A DNA stretch of 31,553 nt from UBA6624 sp964507645 (GTDB lineage Bacteria > UBP7 > UBA6624), in assembly GCA_964507645.1 (NCBI GenBank), contig CAZDPU010000011.1:1-31553 (forward strand), in the 5' to 3' direction. Of this stretch, positions 18,212 through 26,050 are shown in pieces. The notes under the pieces were generated by a model, which was given only the letters and a program-made list of their open reading frames with translations, had not been told where the DNA came from and did not search any database. The first letter of the stretch is position 1, and each line of letters begins with the position of its first letter. The translations under genes and the position numbers were made by a program.

Positions 18212-18249
18212 ACTTTCATTCTAATCATTGGATTAGGATAGGGGGAGAC
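18212..18249. promoter_or_regulatory. Divergent control region with a perfect 16-base palindrome
   Basis: The 38 bases between the response regulator and the histidine kinase contain CTAATC-ATTG-GATTAG (18221-18236), a perfect six-base inverted repeat around a four-base centre lying close to the middle of the gap. Its place suggests an operator able to control both directions, or a hairpin in a short leader. No clear -35/-10 pair can be seen, so promoters may extend into the coding ends. Confidence 0.5.
18241..18246 (+). promoter_or_regulatory. Ribosome binding site that fixes the histidine kinase start
   Basis: GGGGGA (extending to GGGGGAG at 18247) lies just upstream of the ATG at 18250 and is the strongest purine stretch near it. 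It supports that ATG over an upstream TTG at 18199 that would run back through the response regulator start. Spacing is short, so the pairing may be shifted. Confidence 0.55.
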
Positions 18250-20106
18250 ATGTCAATAAGAGCACGTTTGTTACTCCTTTTCCCATTGCTATTTGTCTTG
18301 GTTATAGGTGTATCTGGAGGTATAGCTTTAGATAAGATAGAGAGGCAGCAGTTTAGGTCTCAAGAGACAACCATCAATGCTCAAACACTGTTGCTTCAGA
18401 GGTTTTTTAGAAATTATGGACTCAAAACAAAAGATTCTTCAAGAACTCTTGCAGCAGACATAGGCCAATCAGACAGCCCTTTAGAGAGGTGGGGAAGACT
18501 AAGGACAAAAACAATTCAAGATTCCTTTGATCTGATAATTTTTGAAGATTTGTCAAATGAAAGCACTGCTTGGTGGGCAAAAAACAACTGGTTGGATTTT
18601 GACAATGAAGAAAAAAGCTTTTTGCTTTCTCTAAGAGCTCAATATGGTTGGGATTATTTCATTCTTGGTGAAGAGCCTATTGCTATCGGATATGCTCCAG
18701 TTTTCAACCTTCCAAGTGATATCCCAAAGGATGATTATGAATCTTGGGTTTTGGAAAATTCAAATGATTTAGAAATGATAGGAACACTTGCTCTGGGTGT
18801 GAGGGTTGAAAAGACAGTCATTCCTGACGCTCGTAAGTATCTGAGCGCTGAGGACATACTCTATTTTAGCGATACTAAATCTCCTGACAAGTTCAGCTCT
18901 ATTGAAGTAGAAGAATTAATGGCTACCGTGAAAAGAACCAAAGGAGAAACTAAATCAACTGGAGATTGGGTCAGGGAAGAGATTGTAGAAAAGGGTATAT
19001 GGGCTATCAAATTTCAATCTCCTTATGCGATCCAGGGTTTTCCTTTGGTTGGTCCAAACAGTGGACAAAACAAGGGAGCAGTTGTTGTTATAAGCAACAT
19101 GTCTCAAGACATCTCTATTGGAGAGGAGCTTTCTGCAGGAATGGAGGTCTTATTAGTAATTACTGTTTTAATTGCTGTTGTTATTGCCATCATTCTTGGA
19201 AGATCTATTTCAAGGCCAATAAGAAGTTTGGCTGATGCAGTTGAAGATCTTGAGCCGGGAAGAGAGGTGAAGATTAAAGTTAAAAAAGAAGCAAAAGACG
19301 AAGTCTCCATCCTGGGGCGTTCTATTTTTTCAATGCATAAAAGAATCGAAAACCAAGTAAACGAACTAGAAACATTAAATGACCAGGTTTCTTCTGCCTA
19401 TGAGTCTAAATCCAGGTTCTTGTCAACAATGAGCCATGAATTGAGAACACCGCTTAATGCGATTATAGGATTTGCAGAAATTTTAAAAGAAAAGAGTTTT
19501 GGAAAACTTTCAGAAAGGCAAGATGAATTTGTCCAAAACATAAAGGAAAGTGCGAATCATTTACTTGCATTGATTAATGATATTTTGGACTTATCAAGAG
19601 CTGAAGTTGGAAAAACAAAAGCGAACCCAGAGAGGGTTGAATTAAGAGAGATTTTTGAAAGCATATTAAAGGAGCTTGAGATAATAGCTGATAGCCAAAA
19701 AATTTCTATCTCTTTAGAGATTGAAGGACCTGCACAATCATGGATTGATCCACGACATGCGAGGCAGATCTTAACTAACTTAATTAGCAATGCGGTTAAA
19801 TACAATGAAGAAAATGGAAGTGTCAAAATAAAAGTTTATCCAAATGAAGATCCGCGATTCCTGATGATAAGTATTTTGGATACTGGGCTAGGAATTCCTG
19901 AAGATGAGCAGTCTTTTATATTTGATGCCTTTACTAGAGCAAAATCAACTGATAGGTCTGCAGTTTCAGGTACGGGTTTAGGTTTGGCTCTGGTCAAACA
20001 GTTAACTGAATTAAATGAAGGAGACGTTTATTTGAATTTTTCTTCTGAAGAAGGTACTGAATTTCATTTGACACTTCCTATTCTCGACATAAAAAAGGAA
20101 AAATGA
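18250..20106 (+). CDS. Membrane sensor histidine kinase
   Basis: This 618-residue kinase has TM1 at about residues 6-27, a large extracytoplasmic sensor region (about 28-295, dCache/CHASE-like by layout only), TM2 (about 297-320), a HAMP linker (about 320-372), a short coiled coil, a HisKA domain with phosphorylatable H396 in STMSHELRTPLNAI, and an ATP-binding domain (NLISNAVKYNEENG, LDTGLGIPEDE, GTGLGLALVKQL). All catalytic boxes are intact. The gene is divergent from the REC-HD-GYP regulator, its likely phosphorylation target, and is followed by two genes with tight junctions (62-residue protein, 3D-domain protein), suggesting control of a cell-envelope process. The ligand is unknown. Confidence 0.93.
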   Translation: MSIRARLLLLFPLLFVLVIGVSGGIALDKIERQQFRSQETTINAQTLLLQRFFRNYGLKTKDSSRTLAADIGQSDSPLERWGRLRTKTIQDSFDLIIFEDLSNESTAWWAKNNWLDFDNEEKSFLLSLRAQYGWDYFILGEEPIAIGYAPVFNLPSDIPKDDYESWVLENSNDLEMIGTLALGVRVEKTVIPDARKYLSAEDILYFSDTKSPDKFSSIEVEELMATVKRTKGETKSTGDWVREEIVEKGIWAIKFQSPYAIQGFPLVGPNSGQNKGAVVVISNMSQDISIGEELSAGMEVLLVITVLIAVVIAIILGRSISRPIRSLADAVEDLEPGREVKIKVKKEAKDEVSILGRSIFSMHKRIENQVNELETLNDQVSSAYESKSRFLSTMSHELRTPLNAIIGFAEILKEKSFGKLSERQDEFVQNIKESANHLLALINDILDLSRAEVGKTKANPERVELREIFESILKELEIIADSQKISISLEIEGPAQSWIDPRHARQILTNLISNAVKYNEENGSVKIKVYPNEDPRFLMISILDTGLGIPEDEQSFIFDAFTRAKSTDRSAVSGTGLGLALVKQLTELNEGDVYLNFSSEEGTEFHLTLPILDIKKEK

Positions 20107-20110
20107 AATT

Positions 20111-20299
20111 ATGAAAGATCATGACGAGGTATATTCAAGAATTATTAAAAAGCTAGATGAAAAATTTTTGTGTGGGGATTTAGACAATATTGAATCAGCA
20201 TTACATCTTCTTTTACACAATGTTAGAGATGTGCCTGACAGGCCTTGGAAAAATATAATAGAATTTTTGGAAAGAGAGTATTTCTCTGATGAAAGCTAA
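20111..20299 (+). CDS. Small hypothetical protein, 62 residues, between the kinase and a 3D-domain protein
   Basis: A short soluble, charged protein (starts MKDHDEVYSRIIKKLDEKF) with no membrane segment or signal; it looks helical, with a heptad-like IIKKLDEKF...IESALHLLL pattern. Its ATG lies four bases after the histidine kinase stop, and its 3' end overlaps the next gene by 11 bases, so it is held in an operon and likely real. I do not recognise a family. A small adaptor or regulator of the kinase is possible but unsupported by any motif. Confidence 0.65.
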   Translation: MKDHDEVYSRIIKKLDEKFLCGDLDNIESALHLLLHNVRDVPDRPWKNIIEFLEREYFSDES

Positions 20300-21452
20300 A
20301 TTTTTTTTATTAATTTTTTCTTCATTTTTTTTGGGTTTTTTGGATTCGGTTGCAATTAACCCTTGTTCTTTAAACCTGAATCCAAAAGAAATTCTTGAGT
20401 TTTTTGACCAAGATAGCAGTTTTGAAGAAAGAGAAAAACTTTGGGAAGATCTTGTGGGGCAAGATTCTTATGAAGGTTCTTCATCCCAGAATTACAGGTT
20501 ATCAAGGTCTATTCTTGGAAATATTGAATATTTAAATTTTAAAAAACCTGAGTCAGTTGTAGCTTTTTTAGATCTTATAAATATTGAATCCAGTTTCTCG
20601 CATAGGTCAAGACTTTATTCACTTTATGTGCATAAGCGTGATCTCTACATGGGGGAGAAAAATCAAAATAAAGAACTTCTTGATCGAATCCTTAAGGCTA
20701 TTATTGAAATAAGAGCAGTTAAAAAAGATGTTCAGGTTGAAGCTTACAAAAAAGGCGTTCAACTTCCAGATGACAATTCGCTTCTTGAAACTCTTTGGAA
20801 AAGAAATGAACCAGGAGGAGAAAATGACAAGTGGGATAAGGAAAATGATAAGCAGAAAGAGGTATTAAAAAATTTCCTTTCGGAAAGGCTGATAGGTGGA
20901 AATTTTGATTTTTCAAAACTGAAAGACGTTATGAACTACCTGGGCTTTTCTCTTAATGACATCAACAAGAGGGTATTATGGGATGAAGTTAAAAGGTATT
21001 ATCCCAGATATAAAAACAAATCTTACAAGGGAAAAAAAGATGATAACAACCTGAGAGATTTCCTAAATGAGCAATATCTTCTTACAGGGGAAAAACCCTC
21101 TTTGTTTTTTGAAGTTTTAATGACTGCCTACAACCCCCTGCCAGAGCAGACTGACTCAACGCCATTTGAGTCTGCTTCAGGGAAATTGGTAAAAGAGGGT
21201 TATGTTGCCATAAGTAAAGATCTTGAGGAAAGGTTTCCTTTAGGCTCTTTTATAGACCTGGTGATTGTTTGTGAAATAGACTCGAAAGGTAATTGCCTTG
21301 AATCTGGAGCATCTCAAGTTGGGGATTTGTTTAGATTGAAAATTGAGGACAGAATGCATTCAAGAAAAAAGAATCAAATTGATATTTTTTTAATGTGTAA
21401 AGAAGACGCAATAAGGTTCGGAAGAAGGAAAGCTCTTCTTTTATCTAAGTAA
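20289..21452 (+). CDS. Secreted protein with C-terminal 3D (three-aspartate) domain
   Basis: This 387-residue exported protein has a signal peptide (MKAKFFLLIFSSFFLGFLDSVA), a charged helical middle region (about 25-270) of no recognised family, and a C-terminal 3D domain (about 277-387). The domain shows TAYNPLPEQTDSTPFESASG, GYVAISKDL, FPLGS, IEDRMHSRKKNQIDIF and FGRRKALLL. The three Asp that name the domain are D289, D354 and D365, all present. 3D domains resemble the MltA double-psi barrel and occur in murein lytic transglycosylase-like proteins, so peptidoglycan cleavage is a fair inference. It sits in the histidine kinase operon, and its last 12 bases overlap the convergent Lrp-type gene. 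Confidence 0.83.
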   Translation: MKAKFFLLIFSSFFLGFLDSVAINPCSLNLNPKEILEFFDQDSSFEEREKLWEDLVGQDSYEGSSSQNYRLSRSILGNIEYLNFKKPESVVAFLDLINIESSFSHRSRLYSLYVHKRDLYMGEKNQNKELLDRILKAIIEIRAVKKDVQVEAYKKGVQLPDDNSLLETLWKRNEPGGENDKWDKENDKQKEVLKNFLSERLIGGNFDFSKLKDVMNYLGFSLNDINKRVLWDEVKRYYPRYKNKSYKGKKDDNNLRDFLNEQYLLTGEKPSLFFEVLMTAYNPLPEQTDSTPFESASGKLVKEGYVAISKDLEERFPLGSFIDLVIVCEIDSKGNCLESGASQVGDLFRLKIEDRMHSRKKNQIDIFLMCKEDAIRFGRRKALLLSK

Positions 21453-21887
21453 GTCTAAATCCCTTTCTTCTTTCTCTATAGATAAAACTATGCTTGTGTT
21501 CGTGCTTTCGATATTTTTGTCGTTTAAAAGTTCTTTTATTTTTTTGTTCATCGTTTCCCTATTCTTAAATTTTCCCATTGCAGCTATATCGTATTCCCCA
21601 GTTATTTCATAAACAGACTCAAGAGACCTGTCTTTTTTGAGAGATTTAACTATTCTCCTTATGTGAGGTCCATTTGCTTTGATTAAAAAGAGTGCAATTA
21701 AATCAAATCCCAATTTTTCTAAGTTTATATTTGCTCTATAGCCTTTTATTATCTTGTTTTTCTCCATATCTTTGATCGTCTTGTGAACAACGCTTGTTGA
21801 AAGACCTATTTTCTTTCCTATCTCTTGATGTGTTGCCTTGCCGTCAGTTTGAAGAATTGAGAGTATTTTTAATTGATTTCTTTTCAT
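21441..21887 (-). CDS. Lrp/AsnC-family transcriptional regulator
   Basis: This 148-residue protein has an N-terminal helix-turn-helix (about 3-55; QEIGKKIGLSTSVVHKTIKDM) and a C-terminal RAM/ligand-binding domain (about 65-140; VYEITGEYDIAAMGKF). Length and layout are typical of Lrp/AsnC regulators, which bind DNA as oligomers and often sense amino acids. The DNA-recognition part is conventional. Its ATG overlaps the stop of the HtrA-type protease gene (ATGA), so the two are translationally coupled. Target genes are not evident. The 3' end overlaps the convergent 3D-domain gene. Confidence 0.94.
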   Translation of the reverse strand: MKRNQLKILSILQTDGKATHQEIGKKIGLSTSVVHKTIKDMEKNKIIKGYRANINLEKLGFDLIALFLIKANGPHIRRIVKSLKKDRSLESVYEITGEYDIAAMGKFKNRETMNKKIKELLNDKNIESTNTSIVLSIEKEERDLDLLR

Positions 21888-22843
21888 AAATAGCGATCTT
21901 TCACTTCTCTTATTTTTAAAGGTAGAGAAAATCTTAATTCCCCCAGATTGTAACGATAAATTAACAAGTCAACACTATTTGGATATTCAAGACTATCTAC
22001 CACTTCAAAAGCCTCATTTCTAGAATTGATTTTATTTTGGTTTATTTGAAGGATGATGTCATTTTTTTTGATTATTCCAATTAGGCTTGGAGAGGTATCA
22101 ATAACTCTAAGCACTCTGTTTTTGGAATTAGCATCTTGATTTAAATAATATTCTTCTACCTCTATTCCAATCATCGGGTGAAAAGCTCGTTCTTCTATGA
22201 TTTTTTTAGACCAATGAATTATCTTTTTTATAGGTATTGAAAAGCTAATATTTTCAACCTCCCCTGAAAGCTTTCCCACAGTCATTCCGATGATTTCTCC
22301 TTGATTATCAAAAAGAGGACCTCCAGAGTTTCCTGGATTGATTGCAAGGTCTGTTTGTATTAATCCCCATTTCATGTGACTCTTTGTATCCAAGAATCTG
22401 TTTGTTGCGCTAATTATTCCTTTTGATGCAGATGACGAAAGACCAAAGGGATTCCCGATGGAAAGAACTTCTTCCCCTGGCATAAGTTTTCTTTTATTTA
22501 GATTTCTGAACCCCAAAGGTTTTTTCCAGAATTGATTTGGAATTTTGAGTATTGCAATATCTAAAATTGGATCAGTACCTATGATTTCCGCAGCGCAAAC
22601 TGTTCCATCATTCAGGGAAACGAAAACTTCTTCCGAACCCTCAACTAAATGACTGTTTGTGATTATCGAACCTTCTATCTCAAACATGAATCCTGAGCCT
22701 TCGGAATGACTATTTTCCCAAGGGTTTTCAGGGTCGTCTTTTTTAAATGAAACAATATGAACAACTGTTTTTTCAGCTTGTTTTATTAATTCTGTCCATT
22801 CAATTTTGACACTAAGCATTAACATGAAAATCATTTCAAGCAT
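21884..22843 (-). CDS. HtrA/DegP-like trypsin-fold serine protease with C-terminal PDZ-like domain
   Basis: This 319-residue protease has a chymotrypsin-fold domain with triad H65 (NSHLVEG), D95 (DPILDIAILK) and S173 (NPGNSGGPL). A single PDZ-like domain follows from about 220 (IGIEVEEYYL, VLRVIDTSPSLIGIIKKNDIILQINQ). It should act in protein quality control or regulated proteolysis. The N-terminus (MLEMIFMLMLSVKIEW) is only weakly hydrophobic and lacks a basic n-region, so it is unclear whether the protein is exported; internal ATGs at residues 4 and 7 are alternatives. Coupling with the downstream Lrp-type gene suggests common control. It diverges from the mutase gene over 31 bases. Confidence 0.9.
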   Translation of the reverse strand: MLEMIFMLMLSVKIEWTELIKQAEKTVVHIVSFKKDDPENPWENSHSEGSGFMFEIEGSIITNSHLVEGSEEVFVSLNDGTVCAAEIIGTDPILDIAILKIPNQFWKKPLGFRNLNKRKLMPGEEVLSIGNPFGLSSSASKGIISATNRFLDTKSHMKWGLIQTDLAINPGNSGGPLFDNQGEIIGMTVGKLSGEVENISFSIPIKKIIHWSKKIIEERAFHPMIGIEVEEYYLNQDANSKNRVLRVIDTSPSLIGIIKKNDIILQINQNKINSRNEAFEVVDSLEYPNSVDLLIYRYNLGELRFSLPLKIREVKDRYL

Positions 22844-22874
22844 ATATAAATTCTAAAAGGATAGGATATTGATT
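22844..22874. promoter_or_regulatory. Short divergent gap with ribosome binding site for the mutase gene
   Basis: AGGATAGGA (22858-22866), a short GGAT direct repeat, lies eight bases upstream of the ATG at 22875 and fixes that start over the in-frame TTG at 22869. No clear promoter boxes fit in the 31 bases; promoters for both directions probably reach into the flanking coding ends. Confidence 0.5.
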
Positions 22875-24374
22875 ATGTCTAAAAACCTTGCTGATTCAGG
22901 GCATCCACCTTTTATAAGGGGCATTCATGAAGAGATGTATAAGAAAAAACCTTGGACAATGAGGCAATATTCAGGTTTTAGCACAGCAGAGGAAACAAAT
23001 AAGAGGTTTAGAAAGTTGTTGAAGAATGGCCAAACAGGTCTTTCTGTTGCATTCGACCTTCCAACTCAAATGGGTTTAGATAGCGATAGCGCATTGTCTA
23101 TAGGAGAGGTGGGGAGAGCTGGTGTTGCCATAGACACAATTGAAGACATGGCAATACTTTTACAAGAAATCCCTTTAGAGAAGGTAAGTATATCAATGAC
23201 TATAAATGCTTCAGCATCAATAATCTGGGCTATGCTTTTATCTGTTGCAGAAGAAAAAAAAATACCATGGAACAAAATTAGAGGAACGATACAGAATGAC
23301 ATATTGAAAGAGTACGTTGCAAGGGGTACATATATATTTCCACCAAAAAACAGTATGGGGCTCATAAGGGATACTTTTGAAATGGTCGAAAAGGTTCCTA
23401 ACTTCAACCCTATTAGCATTTCCGGATATCACATTAGAGAGGCTGGTGCTGATGCTGTTCTTGAATTAGGCATAACTTTTGCTCATGCAATTTCATATTT
23501 AAACATAGCAAAAAGTACAAATTTAGATTTTGATAAGACTGTTAAAAGGTTTTCTTTCTTTTTTGGTTGCCACAATGATATTTTTGAAGAGGTGTCAAAA
23601 TTTAGAGCAGCCAGGTGGATTTGGAACGATATCTTAAAGGGTTATGGGGTTGACGATCCTGATGTAAGAAAACTTAGATTTCACACTCAGACTTGCGGGT
23701 CTACGTTGACAAGGAACCAACCTCTTCTAAATATATCAAGAGTTGCATTACAGGCTTTAGCAGCGACTCTTGGAGGGACGCAGTCCCTTCATACAAATGC
23801 ATACGATGAGGCAATAGGGCTTCCAACTGAAGAATCTGCTTTGATTGCATTGAGAACACAACAAGTTCTTTATCATGAAAGTGGACTTTCAAGGGAGGTT
23901 GATCCTTTTGGCGGCTCCGATTTTATTGAAAAGGAAACTTCAAGAATCAAAGAAGAAGCTGAAAAGGTTATTGATTTAATTAACAATGCTGGAGGAGGCA
24001 TTAGCTCAATAGAAAGTGGCTTAACACCTTCTTTAATCCATGAAGCAAGTCACAGGTACCAAAGGGAAATTGAAGAAAAAAGAAGAATCATTGTGGGTGT
24101 TAATTCATTTGAAGAAAATTTTTCAGAAATTCCAGATCCTCAAATTGTTCCAGAGCAAACAAGAAAAAACCAAATTAAAAAATTAGAGGAAGTTAAAAAA
24201 AATAGATCTAAAAAAGAGGCGAAAGAAGCTCTTTCTTTCTTGAGAAAAGACCAACATGAGGGTAAAAATTTAATGCCAGGAATACTCAATGCTGTTAAAA
24301 AAAGATGTACTGTTGGTGAAATTTGCGAGGAACTCAAGTCTCTTTGGGGTTCACATTCGCAAATATCATCATAA
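22875..24374 (+). CDS. mcmA: Methylmalonyl-CoA mutase, substrate-binding (large) subunit without a B12 domain
   Basis: This 499-residue protein is the TIM-barrel acyl-CoA domain of the methylmalonyl-CoA mutase family, which rearranges methylmalonyl-CoA and succinyl-CoA with adenosylcobalamin. Conserved parts are RQYSGFSTAEETN (Y32), QNDILKEYVARGTYIFPP (R150), SGYHIREAGADA (H186), HTQTCGSTLTRNQP and SLHTNAYDEAIGLPTEESA. Y32, R150 and H186 keep nearly the spacing of Y89, R207 and H244 of the Propionibacterium enzyme, which favours methylmalonyl over isobutyryl substrates. The C-terminal cobalamin domain is absent, as in split archaeal/bacterial mutases, so a separate small subunit is needed, but none is encoded in the window. 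The end is very charged (EVKKNRSKKEAKEAL). Confidence 0.92.
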   Translation: MSKNLADSGHPPFIRGIHEEMYKKKPWTMRQYSGFSTAEETNKRFRKLLKNGQTGLSVAFDLPTQMGLDSDSALSIGEVGRAGVAIDTIEDMAILLQEIPLEKVSISMTINASASIIWAMLLSVAEEKKIPWNKIRGTIQNDILKEYVARGTYIFPPKNSMGLIRDTFEMVEKVPNFNPISISGYHIREAGADAVLELGITFAHAISYLNIAKSTNLDFDKTVKRFSFFFGCHNDIFEEVSKFRAARWIWNDILKGYGVDDPDVRKLRFHTQTCGSTLTRNQPLLNISRVALQALAATLGGTQSLHTNAYDEAIGLPTEESALIALRTQQVLYHESGLSREVDPFGGSDFIEKETSRIKEEAEKVIDLINNAGGGISSIESGLTPSLIHEASHRYQREIEEKRRIIVGVNSFEENFSEIPDPQIVPEQTRKNQIKKLEEVKKNRSKKEAKEALSFLRKDQHEGKNLMPGILNAVKKRCTVGEICEELKSLWGSHSQISS

Positions 24375-24384
24375 AATCTACCTT

Positions 24385-25956
24385 ATGCCAATTCCAATAG
24401 CTGATCCAAACAAGATACTAAATCTAATTAATGACTTGGTTGAGATACAAAGTCCAACAGGATCTTATGGAGAGGATGATGTTCTTGACTTCATAGAGTC
24501 TTATGTGGGCAGGAAATCAAACGGCTCTATTGATGTTTTGTCATATGAATACCCAGTTGAAAAAATTGATAATTTTCCTGAGAACAAAAGGTCAATAGCA
24601 TTGGTTAAAAAGGGTAAAAACAAAAATGCTTTACTTTTTGTTGGAAATGTTGACACTGTCGGAACTTCAGATTATTCTTACTTGGAACCAGTTTCAACTA
24701 ATCCAGAAAAACTTATAAAGAGTTTGAATATCGAAATCAAAGAATCTAAAAAAGCTGGACAGATGGACAACAGAGACCCTTTGTCAAAATTGGCTACAAA
24801 GCATGCGAAAACAAAAGATTGGATATGGGGGAGGGGGGCTTCAGACATGAAAGGGAGCCTTGCCGTCCTTATCGAAACTTTGCTTGCTTGGGAGGATGAA
24901 GATGCAAGTTTGATTCTTCTCATATCTCCTGATAAACATGGTGATTCCGAAGGCATAAAGAGTGCATTGCCAAAATTAGGACAAGAGATTAGAAAAAGAA
25001 AAATGAGTATCATTGGCATGGTTGGTGTTGAACCATGGGAACCTTCTGATGAGAATCAAAAAAGAGAAGTTCATATGTCTATGCTTGGAAAAGCTTTGGT
25101 TTGTGTTTATTATCGAGGTCCTACAGGGACAGTCTCATCAAATGAAGGTTTTCCTTCAGCTCTTGCAATAGGGTCAGGGATTGTTAGCGAGTTAGATTCA
25201 GCTGATTACCTTGTCGAGGAAAAAGGTGGTGAAAAAACTCCAAACTCTTTATTCCTTTCAGCTAGGGATTTGAAGGATTCTTACAATACGCAAATTCCAG
25301 GAGAATTTTGGGGTTTCTTGCATGTTCCAACTTTCAAAAAACCGAAAGAGGTTTTGGGAGTGATTAAAGAGAAAGTTTCTGAGTCTATTCAGAAAACTAT
25401 TGCCGATAGAGCGAAAAAGTTTGGATTTAAAAAAACAGATGTTTTGATGCTTGATCCACTTGAATTAGTTGAAAAGCCTTATATTGTCCCTCCTGGGCAA
25501 AACTTAAGAAAGTTATGTAGAGAAAAATTTCTTGCAAGCGCTCTTTACAAAAGAGTTAAGTCTCCTTGGTGTATAGTCAGTATGATTCCTCCTTTTTACC
25601 CAAGCTATTCCTGGACAACTTCAAAGAAGAGCAATTTTGAAAAGTGTTTGGATAAGGCATTGAAGAAAGCTGATAAGAAATTTGAAGTTGAATTTGAGAA
25701 GAAACCTTTTTATGAAAATGTTTCTGATCTGTGTTTGATCCCAGCGAATAGAGAATACTGGATAGAGTTCACGCCACAGCAACCTTTGAAGCTTTCATCC
25801 TCAAAAGGGTTAGGCACTTCCAAAGTACCTTATGTAAATATTGGTCCTTTAAGCTATGGCTCTGCAACACACGAAGAGAGAGTCCTAAGGTCAGACATAC
25901 TTGAAAGGGTTCCTTTTACGTTATCTAGCTTTATTAAAGAATTATCTAGTTCTTAG
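24385..25956 (+). CDS. M20/RocB-like peptidase-family protein with altered active site
   Basis: This 523-residue protein has the layout of M20-family metallopeptidases, closest in feel to RocB of arginine catabolism: WGRGASDMKGSLAVLIETLLA (D154), MVGVEPW, a lid domain in the middle, and SYGSATHEERVL near the end. The usual metal-binding HxD is GNVDTVG here (N88, D90). The catalytic Glu-Glu of DEE is replaced in DKHGDSEG (D183, K184, H185). Catalysis by the normal two-zinc mechanism is therefore doubtful. There is no signal peptide. I chose the ATG at 24385, ten bases after the mutase stop, where homology to the family starts; an upstream start at 24289 would run through the mutase gene. Close spacing suggests co-transcription with the mutase. 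Confidence 0.8.
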   Translation: MPIPIADPNKILNLINDLVEIQSPTGSYGEDDVLDFIESYVGRKSNGSIDVLSYEYPVEKIDNFPENKRSIALVKKGKNKNALLFVGNVDTVGTSDYSYLEPVSTNPEKLIKSLNIEIKESKKAGQMDNRDPLSKLATKHAKTKDWIWGRGASDMKGSLAVLIETLLAWEDEDASLILLISPDKHGDSEGIKSALPKLGQEIRKRKMSIIGMVGVEPWEPSDENQKREVHMSMLGKALVCVYYRGPTGTVSSNEGFPSALAIGSGIVSELDSADYLVEEKGGEKTPNSLFLSARDLKDSYNTQIPGEFWGFLHVPTFKKPKEVLGVIKEKVSESIQKTIADRAKKFGFKKTDVLMLDPLELVEKPYIVPPGQNLRKLCREKFLASALYKRVKSPWCIVSMIPPFYPSYSWTTSKKSNFEKCLDKALKKADKKFEVEFEKKPFYENVSDLCLIPANREYWIEFTPQQPLKLSSSKGLGTSKVPYVNIGPLSYGSATHEERVLRSDILERVPFTLSSFIKELSSS

Positions 25957-25974
25957 TTCCCCATTTGTTCATTC

Positions 25975-25990
25975 GGAGTAAAAAATACTC
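25975..25990. promoter_or_regulatory. Operator-like repeat 1 upstream of the winged-helix gene
   Basis: GGAGTAAAAAATACTC contains a perfect five-base inverted repeat GAGTA/TACTC around AAAAA. It is the best conserved of three copies. Confidence 0.6.
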
Positions 25991-26004
25991 TTTGTCTTTT
26001 TTTT

Positions 26005-26020
26005 GGAATGAAATTTACTC
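26005..26020. promoter_or_regulatory. Operator-like repeat 2 upstream of the winged-helix gene
   Basis: GGAATGAAATTTACTC begins exactly 30 bases after the first copy and keeps the right half TACTC, with two mismatches in the left half. The spacing makes it clearly part of the same array. Confidence 0.55.
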
Positions 26021-26034
26021 TAAATGCTATTTTT

Positions 26035-26050
26035 GGAGTAAAATATATCC
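26035..26050. promoter_or_regulatory. Operator-like repeat 3, next to the winged-helix start codon
   Basis: GGAGTAAAATATATCC begins exactly 30 bases after the second copy, keeps the left half GAGTA, and ends four bases before the ATG at 26055. A bound protein here would cover the translation start region and possibly the only GGAG ribosome-binding-site-like stretch. Confidence 0.55.

Noticed and set aside
24289..24384. Start of the M20-like gene at 24289
   Set aside because: It would overlap the mutase gene by more than 80 bases, and the first 32 residues fit no part of the family; the ATG at 24385 lies just after the mutase stop.
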